Shown piece after piece: positions 19,921-30,923 of a stretch of 64,000 bases of DNA; within the stretch, counting starts at the first letter, position 1, and every line of letters starts with the position of its first letter. Both the position numbers and the translations under genes were made by a program. Source of the stretch: Prorocentrum cordatum. Taxonomy: Eukaryota; Sar; Dinophyceae; Prorocentrales; Prorocentraceae. The notes under the pieces were generated by a model that was not told the origin of the DNA, did not search any database, and worked only from the letters and a program-made list of their open reading frames with translations. Location: positions 62,001-126,000 of the forward strand of contig CAUYUJ010002747.1 of the NCBI GenBank assembly GCA_963575745.1, written 5' to 3'.

Positions 19921-20095
19921 TTCCCACCCAGTGAAAATCCATGCCCAAGTAACTCCCCCTCTCCGATCCCTGCTGCAACCATCTTTAGCTTCGAGCTCTC
20001 CTGGTGCCCAGGCCGCGCTCGTAGCGCCGAGGAGTGGCGGACACTGGCGCGGGCGCGCCGCTGCTCATGCGATGCGGGTAGAACGCGCTCTCTCT
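19921..20095. repeat. R175 repeat, left copy
   Basis: About 175 bases from TTCCCACCCAGTGAAAATCC to GAACGCGCTCTCTCTG. By eye about nine in ten positions match the copy at 24719-24891, in the same orientation, and each copy follows a CT tract. The two copies bracket the degenerate RT element, so they could act as LTR-like or shared 3'-tail sequences. Confidence 0.8.
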
Positions 20096-23000
20096 GACCA
20101 GTTCCAATCCGGCCAGCGACGTGGCTACGGGTGCGATGGGTTCGCGTGGTCGCACGCCCCTGCGGGATACGGCCGCCCCCAAGGTCTATTCCATATCCAG
20201 CAGGTGTACCTCATTCTCTTCGCGCGCGTCCTCATGCTTCCTCATATTGAGATTGACTGTGTCTATTCGACTCGGACACCGTGGCCCTTGCCATCTTCGG
20301 TTTCTCAGACTACTGCGTCGTGCGTTCGCCGCCTACTCGGCTGCTCCTCGCATGATGGGAACAGAGTGTGCCAGCTGGTTGACTGGTCATGGCCCCATTG
20401 CTACGCAGCCGTCTTCGTCTTCCTCTATTGCGGTTATTCCGTTTGCTCTGGCTATCTGCGCATCGAGTATCGGTTACAAAGGTGTATCTACATGTAAACT
20501 TCGTGGAACAGCACTCTACTCCGTCCTCTCGAGCTTCCTCGCGGCGTCGGGTGTCACGAGGCCCAGTTGGGCATTGCAACGCCAGTCTGGGCGCAAGTGC
20601 ATTCGTCATGTCTTACCCTTTCTTCCGCCAGAATGGCAGCATGCTGCATCTGTTCCTCACGATCATCGTGCGTTCCGTATGGCACGAACAGCAGTGTTGG
20701 GCCCAATTGGTGTGTATGACGCGGTGGTATACATATTGGCTTCCTTCTCGGCGGTTGAGGCCTTCCTGGCGTCTGCGCCAAGGTGGCCGAGCACGCGCGC
20801 TGTCTGCTATACCCATGCAAGCCACCAGGTGACCGTCCAAGGTATCGCATGCTCAGACGAAGTCTGGGCTCACTCTTCTTCCTCCCTGTTGTTTGGACGT
20901 CCTCTGGACCCTCGGCATTGCTACTTGAGGCTTTCGCGCTGCGTCAACTCGCGCCTACAGCCAGTGCCGCAGACCGCGGTGAGGCTTCATCAGTGCGACT
21001 ACGCAGAGGACAGGCGCTACTCTTCGGGCATAAGAAAAAAAAACGCTTGCGTCGTCGCCCTCCCTCCTGGCGACGCTTGCGTCGACCTGCTCACGGTTCG
21101 CCCTCGATTTGGTCATCGTGCTTCCCGCGTGATCCACGGCAGCGCGATTAAGCTCGTTTACAAGATGGGCTTCCAGGTCTTCTATCCGAAGAAGGTCCAT
21201 ATAGTGCTCTCTATATCCGTCACCAGAGGGAGATGCTCGCCACGGATGGCACGCGTGGCCCTACATATCTGCTTGCTTATGATCGAGTTGGTCTATTACT
21301 AGCTTGGCTAGCATGTAATCGTTCCCATGTACATCTTCCTCCGTGGCCAACGACTCGCCTGGCTGACGCGATCTATCGGGCTGCGAACCTGGCCCCAGAG
21401 TTTTTGCGCAGCTACCACCGTGTGTATTCAGCTTCTCTGGGACTAGATAGATGGCAATCCCAATTTCGGCTTCCAAGTCCACGTGTTCGCCAGATTCGTG
21501 CACCTTCCGCTCTACGCGACCACCGTGAGCTTGAGCCCTTTAAATCGTGCTTTCGCCGTTGCATCATCGGCATCAAACTCCTGAGTACCCAGCTTTGGTT
21601 TCTCCCTCGCCTGAAGTATGGTTCCGAGAAGACTCCTATGTGGAATGGTTGTGTGACAGCCCCTCGTTGCTTCCACGCGTTCAAGGTCCATCACCTTCCA
21701 CGTTCCTGAAGCACCCCGTGCTCCCCCTCGCCTCCACGGTGCTGCTCCAGGGGTGTGGCTACTTCCACGCTGGCCGTCCCCGTTCACGACGCATGCCGCA
21801 TGCCGCAAGGAGCTGTGCTCTTGGGCGTCTCGCGCGCGCCTACCTCAGGGATCACTCGGCCGCGGGCTATCGTCACTGAAGGATTGCACAGCTCGGTTCC
21901 AAGTTCGCGCACGCCCCCCCCCCCCCCCGCGGGGTGGGCTTCCTTTGGGCGCATGCTCCATCTCTCTACGGGTATTCGGATGACAAAGCCCATGATGTGG
22001 CTTGGCAGGCTGATGGGCCTGATACTGCTCGGTGCCTGCCCCAGGCAGTGCAGGCGGACCCGACGTGGCGCTACAGAGGTGATGTGATCGAATCCAGTCT
22101 GGCCTCATGGCTGTGGGCGCGCGCGGAGATGGGTCTACCTCATTGGTCACGTTCAAGGCGCCAGATGCCGAGGATTACTGCCAGTACCAACGTGCCAGTG
22201 GTTTTCCCGCTCGTGAAGTCGAAGTGTTGTTTTACCAAATGATGCGAGGTGTTGTTTCAAGCCTGACCACTCCTGCATGCGGCGCGTGGTTGATGCATCA
22301 CATGCGCTTGGGACTTACGGCTACCGCATCCTGGGCCGAGCTGCGAGATGTATGATGTCACACTCGGGCATCGGCCATGAAGTGTTTGAGGTTGGCGAAG
22401 CTGCTGGTCGTCTCGTTCAACTTCGAGGCTGTTTGAGCCCAGAAGTGCGATGCTCATGTTTACGGTGTGGCAGCCCCACGAGTGGGTTCACAATGCTTGC
22501 CCATGACGCGGACCATGCTTACGAACAGAGCACGGCCTCCCGTGCGGGTGAAGCGTGGGTCGTCGTGGCAGAGGAGTTTACCAAACAAGTTCCCTCTGCA
22601 GCTGTCCTCGTCAAGCGCGCAAAGAAGGCGCGCGTCCTGCCCGCGTCATCTTCGCCCTGCCCGAGAGGTTGGTTCCGTATTGAAGCATCTGATGTGGGCA
22701 AGGGGCTGTTGGCATTCTGTTGGGCAGGTCTGGTATCTGTGGGGGGGCCTTGTGTTCGAGCTCCAAGGGCCCCCCGTCGGCGGCGTGCTCTCGGGCGCGG
22801 GCCTCAGTGCGCTCTTGGGGGCTCAGGAGTTCCAGCCGGGCTTGGGTCCAGACCGCTTCGCGCGTTTGGGTTTCCAGAGCATGCTGAATTGCAAGTTCGA
22901 TATTGGGTTGCTTCGCTTCGTCGATGATGTTATTACGCTGAGTCCATCCTATTGCCATTCGTGTGCAGCGCTGTTTGCACGTACTACATATTCTGTATCA

Positions 23001-23416
23001 TTATCCCTAGCTTCGGACCCATCCTTGGAGTGTTCAGAGGTTAGGTGGCTAGATCTTCGCATTCAGAGTTCTGGTGGTGCTTTCATTTGGGCGCCCAGGA
23101 ATCCGAACCGTGAATGGCTTTCTGATGTTTCCAAACAGCGCGAACCGAGTACCAACATTCCGTGGCCTGGTGTTCTTCCGAGGGCCTTTGGGATGCTATG
23201 CGGGGTCCTGCCTGGTCGCCTGGCTCTCCCTCGCATGATGCGTCTCTCCCCGTCGCTCGCAGCAGTGTGGATTATTGAGGCAGTGTTGGATTTTTTCTCC
23301 TTGGATATCCCGTTCCTCTTCTTCGTGCCCTTATGTTTCGCTTGCCGTGGCCCATTGCGGCTCAACAGGTCCGATTCGTTTTTTTGCGGTGGCAGCGACT
23401 TCAGGGCCCCCCCGAC
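20096..23416 (+). pseudogene. Degenerate reverse-transcriptase element (FVDD type)
   Basis: Coding traces shift between the three plus frames, with stops and indels. Three RT hallmarks are visible in order. A motif-A-like HDADHAYEQ is at about 22502-22528. A motif-B-like QGPPVGGVLSGA is at about 22762-22800. A motif-C LRFVDDV is at 22911-22931, followed by EVRWLDLRIQ. The A and B segments are in different frames, and the shift can be placed near the G7 run at about 22740-22747. The upstream 2 kb has no conserved domain I can name. The spacing and the WLDL segment after FVDD differ from the LINEs elsewhere in this window and recall Penelope-like or other divergent RTs, but I do not assign a class. 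Confidence 0.6.
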
Positions 23417-24166
23417 ATGGGGCGAGGCCGCTCACCCGGCCGCGCGAGTTCGCGGGATGAGCGCCCGCCTCTCGAGCGCGTCTTCAGCAAGGGAAAGGGC
23501 AGAGGAAAAGGTTGGCAGGTGGGCTCATATTCGAGTCCATATCCGAGTCCATGGAGCGGCAGTTCGTCGCCGTGGTCTCCTCCCGCGTGGCAATCTTTTG
23601 CCGCCGAGGACGAGGCCAAGGAGTTTCGCGTGGAATCTCTTCGCCGCCAGCTTGCAGCAGCTGATCCAGAGCACGCGCAGATGGTAAAGGAGCGCGAGCA
23701 GGCGGCCAAGGAGCGTGATCTCCGCGCTCAGGGGCAAGCCCTTGCAGCCGCCCTCCAGTCTTCTTTCGCGGATCACCTCGAGGGCTTGCAGACGGCCCAG
23801 AAGAGCACGGGGCACTCTGCCTCCACGGTTGGCACGCCCCGTGATGAAGCTGACAGCGATGGAGGTGGCGACGTTCGCGGTCGTTCTGATGGCGGTGGCC
23901 GGCGCCGTCAGAACCGCGGTGGGGCCAGCGAGTTTCTTGCTGGGTCGGAGTGTGGCTGGCTCCAGTCGATCGTGGGCAGGGAGTTCAAGGTCAAATCGTC
24001 GGAAAGCAAAGAAGTACTGATCAAGGCCGTGCTGAAGTCTATCGAGAAGAAGAACATCGTCGGGAGTGTGAACAAGGTGTTCAAGAGTGCTGGTGTCAAA
24101 GTGCCAGACGAGCCGCAGAGCAAAGCAGAATTGCGCCTATCGACCATCAACGGCGAGGGCATTTGA
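23417..24166 (+). CDS. Lys/Gly-rich coiled-coil ORF of the FVDD element
   Basis: An intact 249-residue frame starting MGRGRSPGRASSRDERPPLE, overlapping the 3' end of the RT frame (stop at about 23687) in another phase. It has a basic KGKGRGKGW patch (about residues 25-33), a Ser/Pro/Tyr-rich linker, a predicted coiled coil (about 65-120; Glu/Lys/Gln/Ala heptads) and a Gly/Arg-rich patch. The well-structured basic C-terminus runs from GSECGWLQSIVGREF to the stop. No zinc knuckle or protease motif is visible. A nucleic-acid-binding, ORF1/gag-like role is inferred from composition and its place beside RT. It is the only part of the element still open. Confidence 0.5.
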   Translation: MGRGRSPGRASSRDERPPLERVFSKGKGRGKGWQVGSYSSPYPSPWSGSSSPWSPPAWQSFAAEDEAKEFRVESLRRQLAAADPEHAQMVKEREQAAKERDLRAQGQALAAALQSSFADHLEGLQTAQKSTGHSASTVGTPRDEADSDGGGDVRGRSDGGGRRRQNRGGASEFLAGSECGWLQSIVGREFKVKSSESKEVLIKAVLKSIEKKNIVGSVNKVFKSAGVKVPDEPQSKAELRLSTINGEGI

Positions 24167-24597
24167 TTTCATGATCTCCAGGAGCGTGCTGAATGTACTG
24201 GCTTCTTTTGGGGAGTTACGTTGCCGGTCTTCAAGGTCTTATGGGTACTTTGTGCTGTGGTTATTTTCGTGGTGATCATGGGTGGAGTGGTTAGCAGTGG
24301 GCTTCAGATTTCAAGGCCTTCGACGCTGGGCCGTGACAGATATTACGGTGTCCGTCATGCTTGGTGGAGGTTGAGGGTGTCACATACAGCGGAGGCGATG
24401 CAGTTGCAGAATTTCTAGATACGACTGGTGTTCCTATCTCTGTATACAGTTATGGTGACCACCGATTCATTACCGAGTCTGCGAGAAAGGTGCCCTCGTC
24501 GGCAGCCCACTATCTTGGGAGCTGGTTGGTGAGATGAGTGCTACTGGATGAAGCGCGTGAGCCCTGGTGAGCCCCCCAGTGCGCGCGTTGATCCGGG
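24167..24597 (+). pseudogene. Coding remnant downstream of the KGKG ORF
   Basis: A frame with a hydrophobic stretch (about 24225-24290; WVLCAVVIFVVIMGGVV) continues to a TAG near 24418. Reading through that stop gives more protein-like sequence (LDTTGVPISVYSYGDHRFIT). The trace ends at the next CT tract. Confidence 0.3.
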
Positions 24598-24634
<37 letters not shown>

Positions 24635-24671
24635 CTCTCTCTCTTCCTCTCTCTCTCTCTCTCTCTCTCTC

Positions 24672-24718
<47 letters not shown>
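24598..24718. repeat. (CT)n tract with (TA)n
   Basis: CT dinucleotides with a short (TA)n at 24619-24634, directly before the right R175 copy. Confidence 0.9.
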
Positions 24719-24719
<1 letters not shown>

Positions 24720-24891
24720 TCCCACCCAATGAATCCATGCCCAAGTAACTCTCCCTCTCCGATCCCTGCTGCAACCATCTGTAGCTTCGAGCTCTCCTGG
24801 TGCCCAGGCCGCGCTCATAGCACCGAGGAGTGGCGGACCGTGGCGCGGGCGCGCCTTTGCTCATGCGATGCGGATGGAACATGCTCTCTCT
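24719..24891. repeat. R175 repeat, right copy
   Basis: From TTCCCACCCAATGAATCCAT to ATGGAACATGCTCTCTC. Direct repeat of 19921-20095. Confidence 0.8.
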
Positions 24892-24983
24892 TTCTCTCCT
24901 CTCTCTCTCTCTCTCTCCCTCTCTCTCTCTACATATGCATATCTAAATGTGGCTCTCTCTCTTTCTCTCTCTTTTTCTCTCTC

Positions 24984-25014
<31 letters not shown>

Positions 25015-25111
25015 CCCTCTCTCCCTCTCTCTCCCTCTCTCTCTCTCTCGTTTTGTTGTTGGTTTTGTTGTATTATTTGTTTGTTTGTGTTTCTCTCTCT
25101 CTCTCTCTCTG

Positions 25112-25177
<66 letters not shown>

Positions 25178-25270
25178 TTTTTTTTGGGGAGGGGGTCTCT
25201 ACCTCTCTCTCTCTCTGCCTCTCTCTCTCTCTCTTTCTCTCCCTCTCTCTCTCTCTCTTTTTCTCTCACT

Positions 25271-25329
<59 letters not shown>

Positions 25330-25330
25330 C
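24892..25330. repeat. (CT)n tract 2
   Basis: CT dinucleotides interrupted by ATATCTAAATGTGGCTCTC (about 24937) and GTTGTATTATTTGTTTG (about 25067), matching interruptions upstream of the left R175 copy. Confidence 0.9.
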
Positions 25331-26139
25331 CCCCCCTTTGCCCCCTCTCTCTCGCTCGCTCTCCATCGCGGCCCTGGGGGGCGCGCCGCGCCCCCCCCCC
25401 CCCGCGCGGGATGCGCGGCCCAGCTGCCCGTTGCAAGTTCAGCCGCCGCGCCGGCCCACCATGGTCGGCAGCGTGTGTCTGACGGGGGGCGCGGGGGGCC
25501 CTCGCGCGAGGTGCTTCGAAGTCTGGGCCGGCCGCAGTGCGCGATGCGTTCGCCCCCGCCGCGCTGGCGCCAGCGGCGCCGGCGATGGCGAGGGCGAAGG
25601 TGACTGCGATGAAAACGATGGCGCCGGCGATGGCGATGGAGAAGATGACGGCGGCGACTGCGATGGCGACGTCGACGTCGAGGCGGGCGACGGCGGCGGC
25701 CGCGGCGCCAGTGGCGGCGGCGCGGTTGGAGATGAATCGGACGACGGCGGCGAGGGCGAGGAGGGGGGCGGGGGGGCGTTGAAGTGGAGACGGAGACTGA
25801 GGCGGCAATCGGCATCGAAGAGGCCGTCGCCAGCGCGGGCCGTCGCTCGAGGGGTGCCGTTTTTGTCGCGCGAGGCGCGTGGGTTTCATATCGAGCCTCG
25901 CAAGTTGATCTCTTAGCCTCGCATGTTTCGTTCGAGATGATGCGGAGCAACTGCTTCGGGGGATGTTCTCTGCCGCCCATCGACGCGCCGGGGGGCGCGG
26001 CGGTGGGCTGGCGCCGGATTTGACGCAGTGCCCCTCGCGCGCTTTGGTGGCCCTGGCGGAGCGAGGGGGGCCGCCCCAAGACGGGGGCGCGAGCTCCCGC
26101 GGTGGGGGGGGGCATGGCGGCATCAGTGCCCCCCCATCG
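25331..26139. repeat. GC-rich low complexity with GCGATG hexamers
   Basis: GGCGATGGCGA-type words at 25575-25790 give acidic Gly/Asp frames on plus and His/Arg/Ala frames on minus. A CCCCC run occurs at 25390-25403. No gene called. Confidence 0.6.
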
Positions 26140-26360
26140 AGCAGTGGCGAAGCGTCTTGGCTCGCCTATAGGCCCGCAGCGTTCTACGAACCCATTGCGG
26201 TTTGCTCGATGTGTTCTGAAACGAAGTATGCCTGGGCTTGTTTGGTTTTAACGCACCGTTTTTGGTTCTAAGAACATTATGTTTGTTCTTAGTACACTGC
26301 GGGGTTCAAGCGCATGTCGTGGTGGGCCCGTAGGAAATCCAGGACGGTCGGCCCCTGCTC
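26140..26360. mobile_element. SINE-like element, family A copy 2
   Basis: GCAGTGGCGAAGCGTCTTGG to GACGGTCGGCCCCTGCTC. It contains TTGGTTCTAAGAAC at about 26262-26275. Confidence 0.6.
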
Positions 26361-27239
26361 AACCCCGCCGTTTCTCGTGTTCCTCCCTTCTTCCCCCCCC
26401 CCCAGTCCCCGCTCGACTCTCGACCCCCCCCCTCTTCCTTTACGCCCTGTCTCCTGTCCCCCCATTCCTGCCGACCTTCCCCGCCCCGTCCGTTTCTGTC
26501 CGCGGTGTCATCTTCCCCCCCCCGCCCCTTTCCGCCCGTAGTTTCCTTCCGTAGCTGTCTCTCCTTTCTCCCCCCCCCGCTCGCCGCCCCTCGGTTGGCG
26601 GCGCGAACGGGCGGGGCGCGTGGCCGTCATTGTTGGTGCGAGGCGTAATTCCACGTTCCATTGCAGTCTTCATTTTGGCATGTGCAGCTTTTGTTATTCA
26701 CCGATGCGCCAGTCGATGTGCGCGTACTTTTGGAGCACAGACAGACGCGCGGCGCGCGGGGCTCGCGCTGCTATTTGATTTCGGCGTCGCCCCCGGCAAG
26801 TGCGCCTCCTTTTCCTGGCCTCGCACTTCGCCCCAGCAGCCGCCAATATGTTCGCGGGCCATATTGAAACAATCATGATGCGATCGTGCGTTCCGACGCA
26901 AACTCAGCGGGGTGCACGTCGAAGTTGGCGCCGACGCGCTTCCGCGCTTGGCGGCGCGCGCGCGCCGCAAGGACTTCGCGCGCGCCATTCTGTGGGCCGA
27001 TTCATGGGAGTTGTTTCCGCGGCGTCGCGCCGCGGAGCCTGGGCCGCTTGGGCCGCGGGGTGCCTGGGGGCCTTGGGCGCGCTGGGGATTCTGAATGTGC
27101 CGCCCGCGCGTGGAACTTGGACGGGTAATCATTGAGGTGCTATTCCGTTACATCTTCGCGCAGTCGTTGTGGGAGAGGCGGCTTCGGCTTCGAAATTACC
27201 CCAGTGCGACCCTGCCTAGGGGTTGGGGCATCTAGGAAA
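26361..27239. other. Unassigned sequence
   Basis: C-rich to about 26590, then mixed GC-rich sequence. No motif or repeat recognised. Confidence 0.3.
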
Positions 27240-27310
27240 GCAACATCTACATCTACACCGACAGCGACATTAACATCTACAGCTACATCAACATCAACAG
27301 GCTGTTCAGC
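27240..27310. repeat. ACATCT/ACATCA hexamer repeat
   Basis: About ten degenerate hexamers, for example ACATCTACATCTACACC and ACATCAACATCAACAGG. Confidence 0.7.
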
Positions 27311-27419
27311 ACTGCTCGCGGCTCCTGCAAGAGCAGCGGGCTGTTCGGCAGTGCAGGTCTGGCATTGCGTTGCTTGTGATTTGCTTTGCTGTTGCTGTCG
27401 TGGGTTTGTGTTTGTTTTT

Positions 27420-27995
27420 GCTGCTTTGCTATGCTATGCTATGATTTGCGATGATATGACATGCTGCGCTATGCTGCGCTACGCTTTGCTATGCTATGTG
27501 ACATGATTTGCTATGCTGCGCTATGCTATGCTAGTGACACGCTGGTGCTATGTAGATGTTTTGCTATGCTATGCTAGGTTAGAGTGCGCTCGGCTGCGCT
27601 GTGTTATGCTCGGACATGCTACGCTATGCGTTGCTGCGCTATGCTGTGCCATGCGGCGCTATGCGATGCTATGATATGCTAAGATGCGCTACGCTATGCT
27701 AGGCTATGCTATGCGATGCTATGCTGCATTACGCTATGCTATGCTATGCTGCGCTGTGCCATGCTATGATATGATATGCTATGCTGCGCGGTGCGATGCT
27801 AAGCTAATTTGTGCTATGATATGCTATGCTACGCTAGGTTGCGCTACGCTGTGCCAGGCTATTGTATGATATTCTATGATGCGCTATGCTGTGATACGAT
27901 ATGATGTGTTACGCTGCGCTATGCTAGGCTATGCTGTGGTATGCCGCGCTGTGCTAAGCGATGCTGGGCTATGCTATGATAAGCTAAGCTCAGCT
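27420..27995. repeat. TATGC pentamer array
   Basis: About 570 bases of degenerate GCTAT/TATGC (CTATGCTATGC, GCGCTATGC). Related pentamers form part of repeat Q at 38.95 and 47.6 kb. Confidence 0.85.
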
Positions 27996-28754
27996 AAGCT
28001 ACGCGCTGGGGGAACCGCGGGGCGGGGACTGGGGGAACCGCCCGGGGCGTTTTACACTGCCCGGCCCCTTTAAGCAAACAGAGTAAGAACCCTGTAGGCA
28101 GAGCCTAGGTAGGGAGATAGCAAACGCAAAGCGGCCGCAAAGTGCGACGTCAAAGAATTGGCAGAGACATTCTTTTCAATGGCGCGTTTCAGCGACCGAG
28201 GCGGCGAGGGCAGGGCCCGCGAAATTGACGTTTTGCAGATGCGACGAAAGGCGAGAGAGCTTCTGACGGCGCCCGAGGAGCCGCAGTTCGGCCGGCGCCC
28301 ACATCCCAAAACGCGCCTTTGGCCGCAGTTTCTCATCCACGCAAGAGCCCCACGCGAACGCTTCAAGGTGTTCGCTTGCCCTGCCCGCGGCGCGCATCGA
28401 AGAACGGGGAGGCCAACCCGGCAACGGGGACCGGAAGCGCCGCTTGAGAATCGACGCTATGCCCGTGCTGAGCCAAAGTAGCATTCATTTCCCCGCGTCG
28501 TCCTGTTGTCCCCGCGCTCGTTTCGCGCGGGTTTAGCGGGCGTTCCGGGGCCGACGTGATTTCCCAGAAAAAGTATCATGCTTATATCGTTCGTGGAAGT
28601 GCGCAGATGAGGGGGCCCAGGGCCGCGTGCCGTCGTCGAAGTCCTGCTCATCCAGCCCCGTCGGGTCCTCCACATCCTAGCCGTGCGCTGATGCGTTGTA
28701 AGCTACTGCGTTATATGTTCTGCCGCTGGCCAGCTGTATCTCGGCGATTTGTTG
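27996..28754. other. Mostly unassigned; one charged frame
   Basis: The frame 28158-28481 (MAETFFSMARFSDRGGEGRA..., then RRKARELLTAPEEPQFGRRP) is Arg/Glu-rich and has a stop. It could be an exon or chance. The rest shows nothing. Confidence 0.25.
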
Positions 28755-29110
28755 CGGGCCGCAACGTTGAGTTCGCGTGCCAGCGTTTGCAGATCTCTTC
28801 CGTCGCCCGGCCTGTGGTTTCAGAACATCGCCTGGCCTTGTCGTGCCCCGCAAAGTACAACATATCCTGGCCCTGGGACGCTAAAGTGTGTTGGTCGTTT
28901 TCGCGACTGGATGATGGGCGTTTGCGGCCAGTTGGACGCACCCGCGTCCTTGCCCGGAGTTTTTCCATATTGCCGCACCGATGTTCGGCTCTTCCTTCCT
29001 CGCCCTTGCGGGAGGACGCGGGCCGCACTGCGGAGCTCGCCCGCCAGTTTGTGCAGATATTTTCCGTCGTTCGGTTGCTGGTTCCGCCTGGCCCCGTCGC
29101 ACTTCAACAA
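28755..29110. repeat. Diverged direct repeat, period about 262 bp
   Basis: GCGGGCCGCA...GCAGAT...TTCCGTCG at about 28755-28860 recurs in a diverged form at about 29017-29110 (GCGGGCCGCACTGCGGAGCT...GCAGATATTTTCCGTCG). Confidence 0.5.
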
Positions 29111-29189
29111 ATACGCGGTTGGTTATGTCGCGCTTCTGAAGTACAAAAGGATCTTGGCATGGGAACATTCATCGTGTTATATACACATT

Positions 29190-29330
29190 TATTCGTGTGT
29201 GCATGCATGTATGCATGTGGGCATGTATGCATATGTGTGCATATATGTGTGCATTGTATCAACATATATGTGTGTATGCGCCCGTGTGTGCGCATGTATG
29301 CATGCTTACACGTGTGCATGTGCGTCTAGA
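29190..29330. repeat. TGCATGTATGTG-type microsatellite
   Basis: Alternating purine-pyrimidine (GTGCATGTATGCATGTG), of potential Z-DNA type. Confidence 0.75.
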
Positions 29331-29394
29331 TTTTGATGTGCATAAATGTAGAGGACGAAACACAATGATAGAGAGAGGGAGCGAAAAGGAAACA

Positions 29395-29418
29395 TACATA
29401 TATATATATATAGAGGGA

Positions 29419-29458
<40 letters not shown>

Positions 29459-29550
29459 CAGATAACGAGAGAAACAACAAACAAACACAGAAAGAGAGAG
29501 AGAGAGAGAGAGGGACAGAGAGACAGAGAGACATTGAGAGAAACATATAA
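29395..29550. repeat. (TA)n then (GA)n microsatellite
   Basis: ATATATATATA followed by GAGAGA runs with GACAGA interruptions. Confidence 0.85.
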
Positions 29551-29619
29551 TGATTGTTTGGCCATCGCCGTACTACTACAGGGGGCCCATAACGCTTGCA
29601 AGGTACATTCCGGAAACAG

Positions 29620-30100
29620 GTTTGACCCCTCTTGGGGGCTGTCTTGGCGTCTTATGGGGCCCTTTTTCGGGCATCTTGGGGAACGGGCCTGTTGGGGGCC
29701 TGCGTGGGGGTCCTCGGTGCCTGTCGGGGGTCGTTTCGGGGCCCCCCATTGGGCCGTCTTGGGCGCCGTTTGGGCCGTCTTGGGGCTCTATTGGGCCGTC
29801 GTGGGGGCCTTTCGAGTGTTTTGGGGGTAATTGTGGGGCGATCTTGAGGGCGTTTTGGGCCGTTCTGGAGCGTCGGGAAGGCGAGTAGCTGTTGATGCTG
29901 AAAACGCACGTGTTATTAAAAGGAATTTGGCGATTTGGGCCTCTTGGGGTTCCGTTGGGAGGACTCTTGGGGTGTCTTGGGGCCAAAAGGGAGGCCTTTG
30001 GGATTGTCTTGGGGCCATCGCGGGCGTCTTGCAGCCCTCTTGGCCCAGTTTGGGTCCCCCCAAAAGCCATCAGTAACCGTGTTGGGCCCTCCAGGCGCGC
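29620..30100. repeat. G/T-rich block with A-rich core (copy 5)
   Basis: TTGGGCCGTCTTGGGG words flank a core at about 29868-29935 (GCGTCGGGAAGGCGAGTAGC, then GCTGAAAACGCACGTGTTAT). Confidence 0.6.
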
Positions 30101-30139
30101 TCGCGAACCAACGGCCCCCAGCGTGACCAAGGTGTGGCT

Positions 30140-30315
30140 GGATCAATATTCCATGTGTACAAGTACTTATTGTATTAGTGTATATATACACGCGTATAGG
30201 TACTCCATGGTATTCATTGTACTAGTATTGTATCGGTGTTCCAGGGTATTCATATATATACACACACACGCACACTCGTTCTGTTAGTACATTGATGTAT
30301 CTGTAGGTACTCATT
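30140..30315. repeat. AT-rich GTATT/TACTCAT microsatellite
   Basis: Degenerate GTACTCATTGTAT words and a short (CA)n at 30261-30274. Confidence 0.5.
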
Positions 30316-30689
30316 GTATCCAGGCAGTCATTGTCGACGGTGAGCGGGGCCCGAAGCCCTGTGTCTCTTTGGACGGGCCTGTCCCGAAGACCTTCGGGCC
30401 TGTGTAGTCGGTTCAGACTGGCACATAATCATAAGGTTCGTTCGTTTTGATTTCTCGCCCCCCCGTACTTTCTGGGCCTCCCGCGGGGGCCTGCGGATGA
30501 AAGCGGTCCTCGGCGACGACCCGCTGAAGTGGCTCCTGCCCATCGGCAAGCCCCCTGGGGACGGCACGTGGTACGCGCGCGCCCCGGTCGGATTGGGCTC
30601 GGCGCTGCGGGGTGTTGCTCGATTCTGGCCAGGCAGATCCTGGGCACATGATCGGCATATCTTGGTACTTGACGTTTATTTTTTCAACG
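30316..30689. other. Unassigned sequence
   Basis: A frame at 30497-30775 (MKAVLGDDPLKWLLPIGKPP...) is open but has no recognised domain. It could be an exon, but support is weak. Confidence 0.25.
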
Positions 30690-30840
30690 ACGTGGACCCC
30701 TCGAGGTCCGAACCCCTGCCCCGGACCGGCTTTCTGGCCCGAGTCGGTTTTTGTTACCGTCCCGAGTCCCTGTGAGGGTCACCGAAGGCCGAACACGGCG
30801 AAAGATTTTCCGTCGTGATTTTCGCCCGTGGAGGGGAGGC
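30690..30840. repeat. Dispersed repeat M, copy 1
   Basis: GTCCCGAGTCCCTGTGAGGG ... ATTTTCCGTCGTGATTTTCG ... GGAGGGGAGGC. Related copies lie at 31570-31665 and 34900-35050. Confidence 0.55.
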
Positions 30841-30923
30841 TGGCGCATGTGCCTTCCTGGCCAAGCCACGAGGACGCGCGGCACCGATCCCGGGTTCTAG
30901 GCGTCCCAGGTTTTGGCTCGTGC

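Noticed and set aside
20096-23416. Firm assignment of the FVDD element to Penelope-like elements
   Set aside because: The similarity rests on short motifs recalled from memory; no GIY-YIG domain was seen.
24943-26115. 390-codon minus-strand Arg/Glu ORF
   Set aside because: It is the CT tract read as GAGA plus GC-rich low complexity; no motif.
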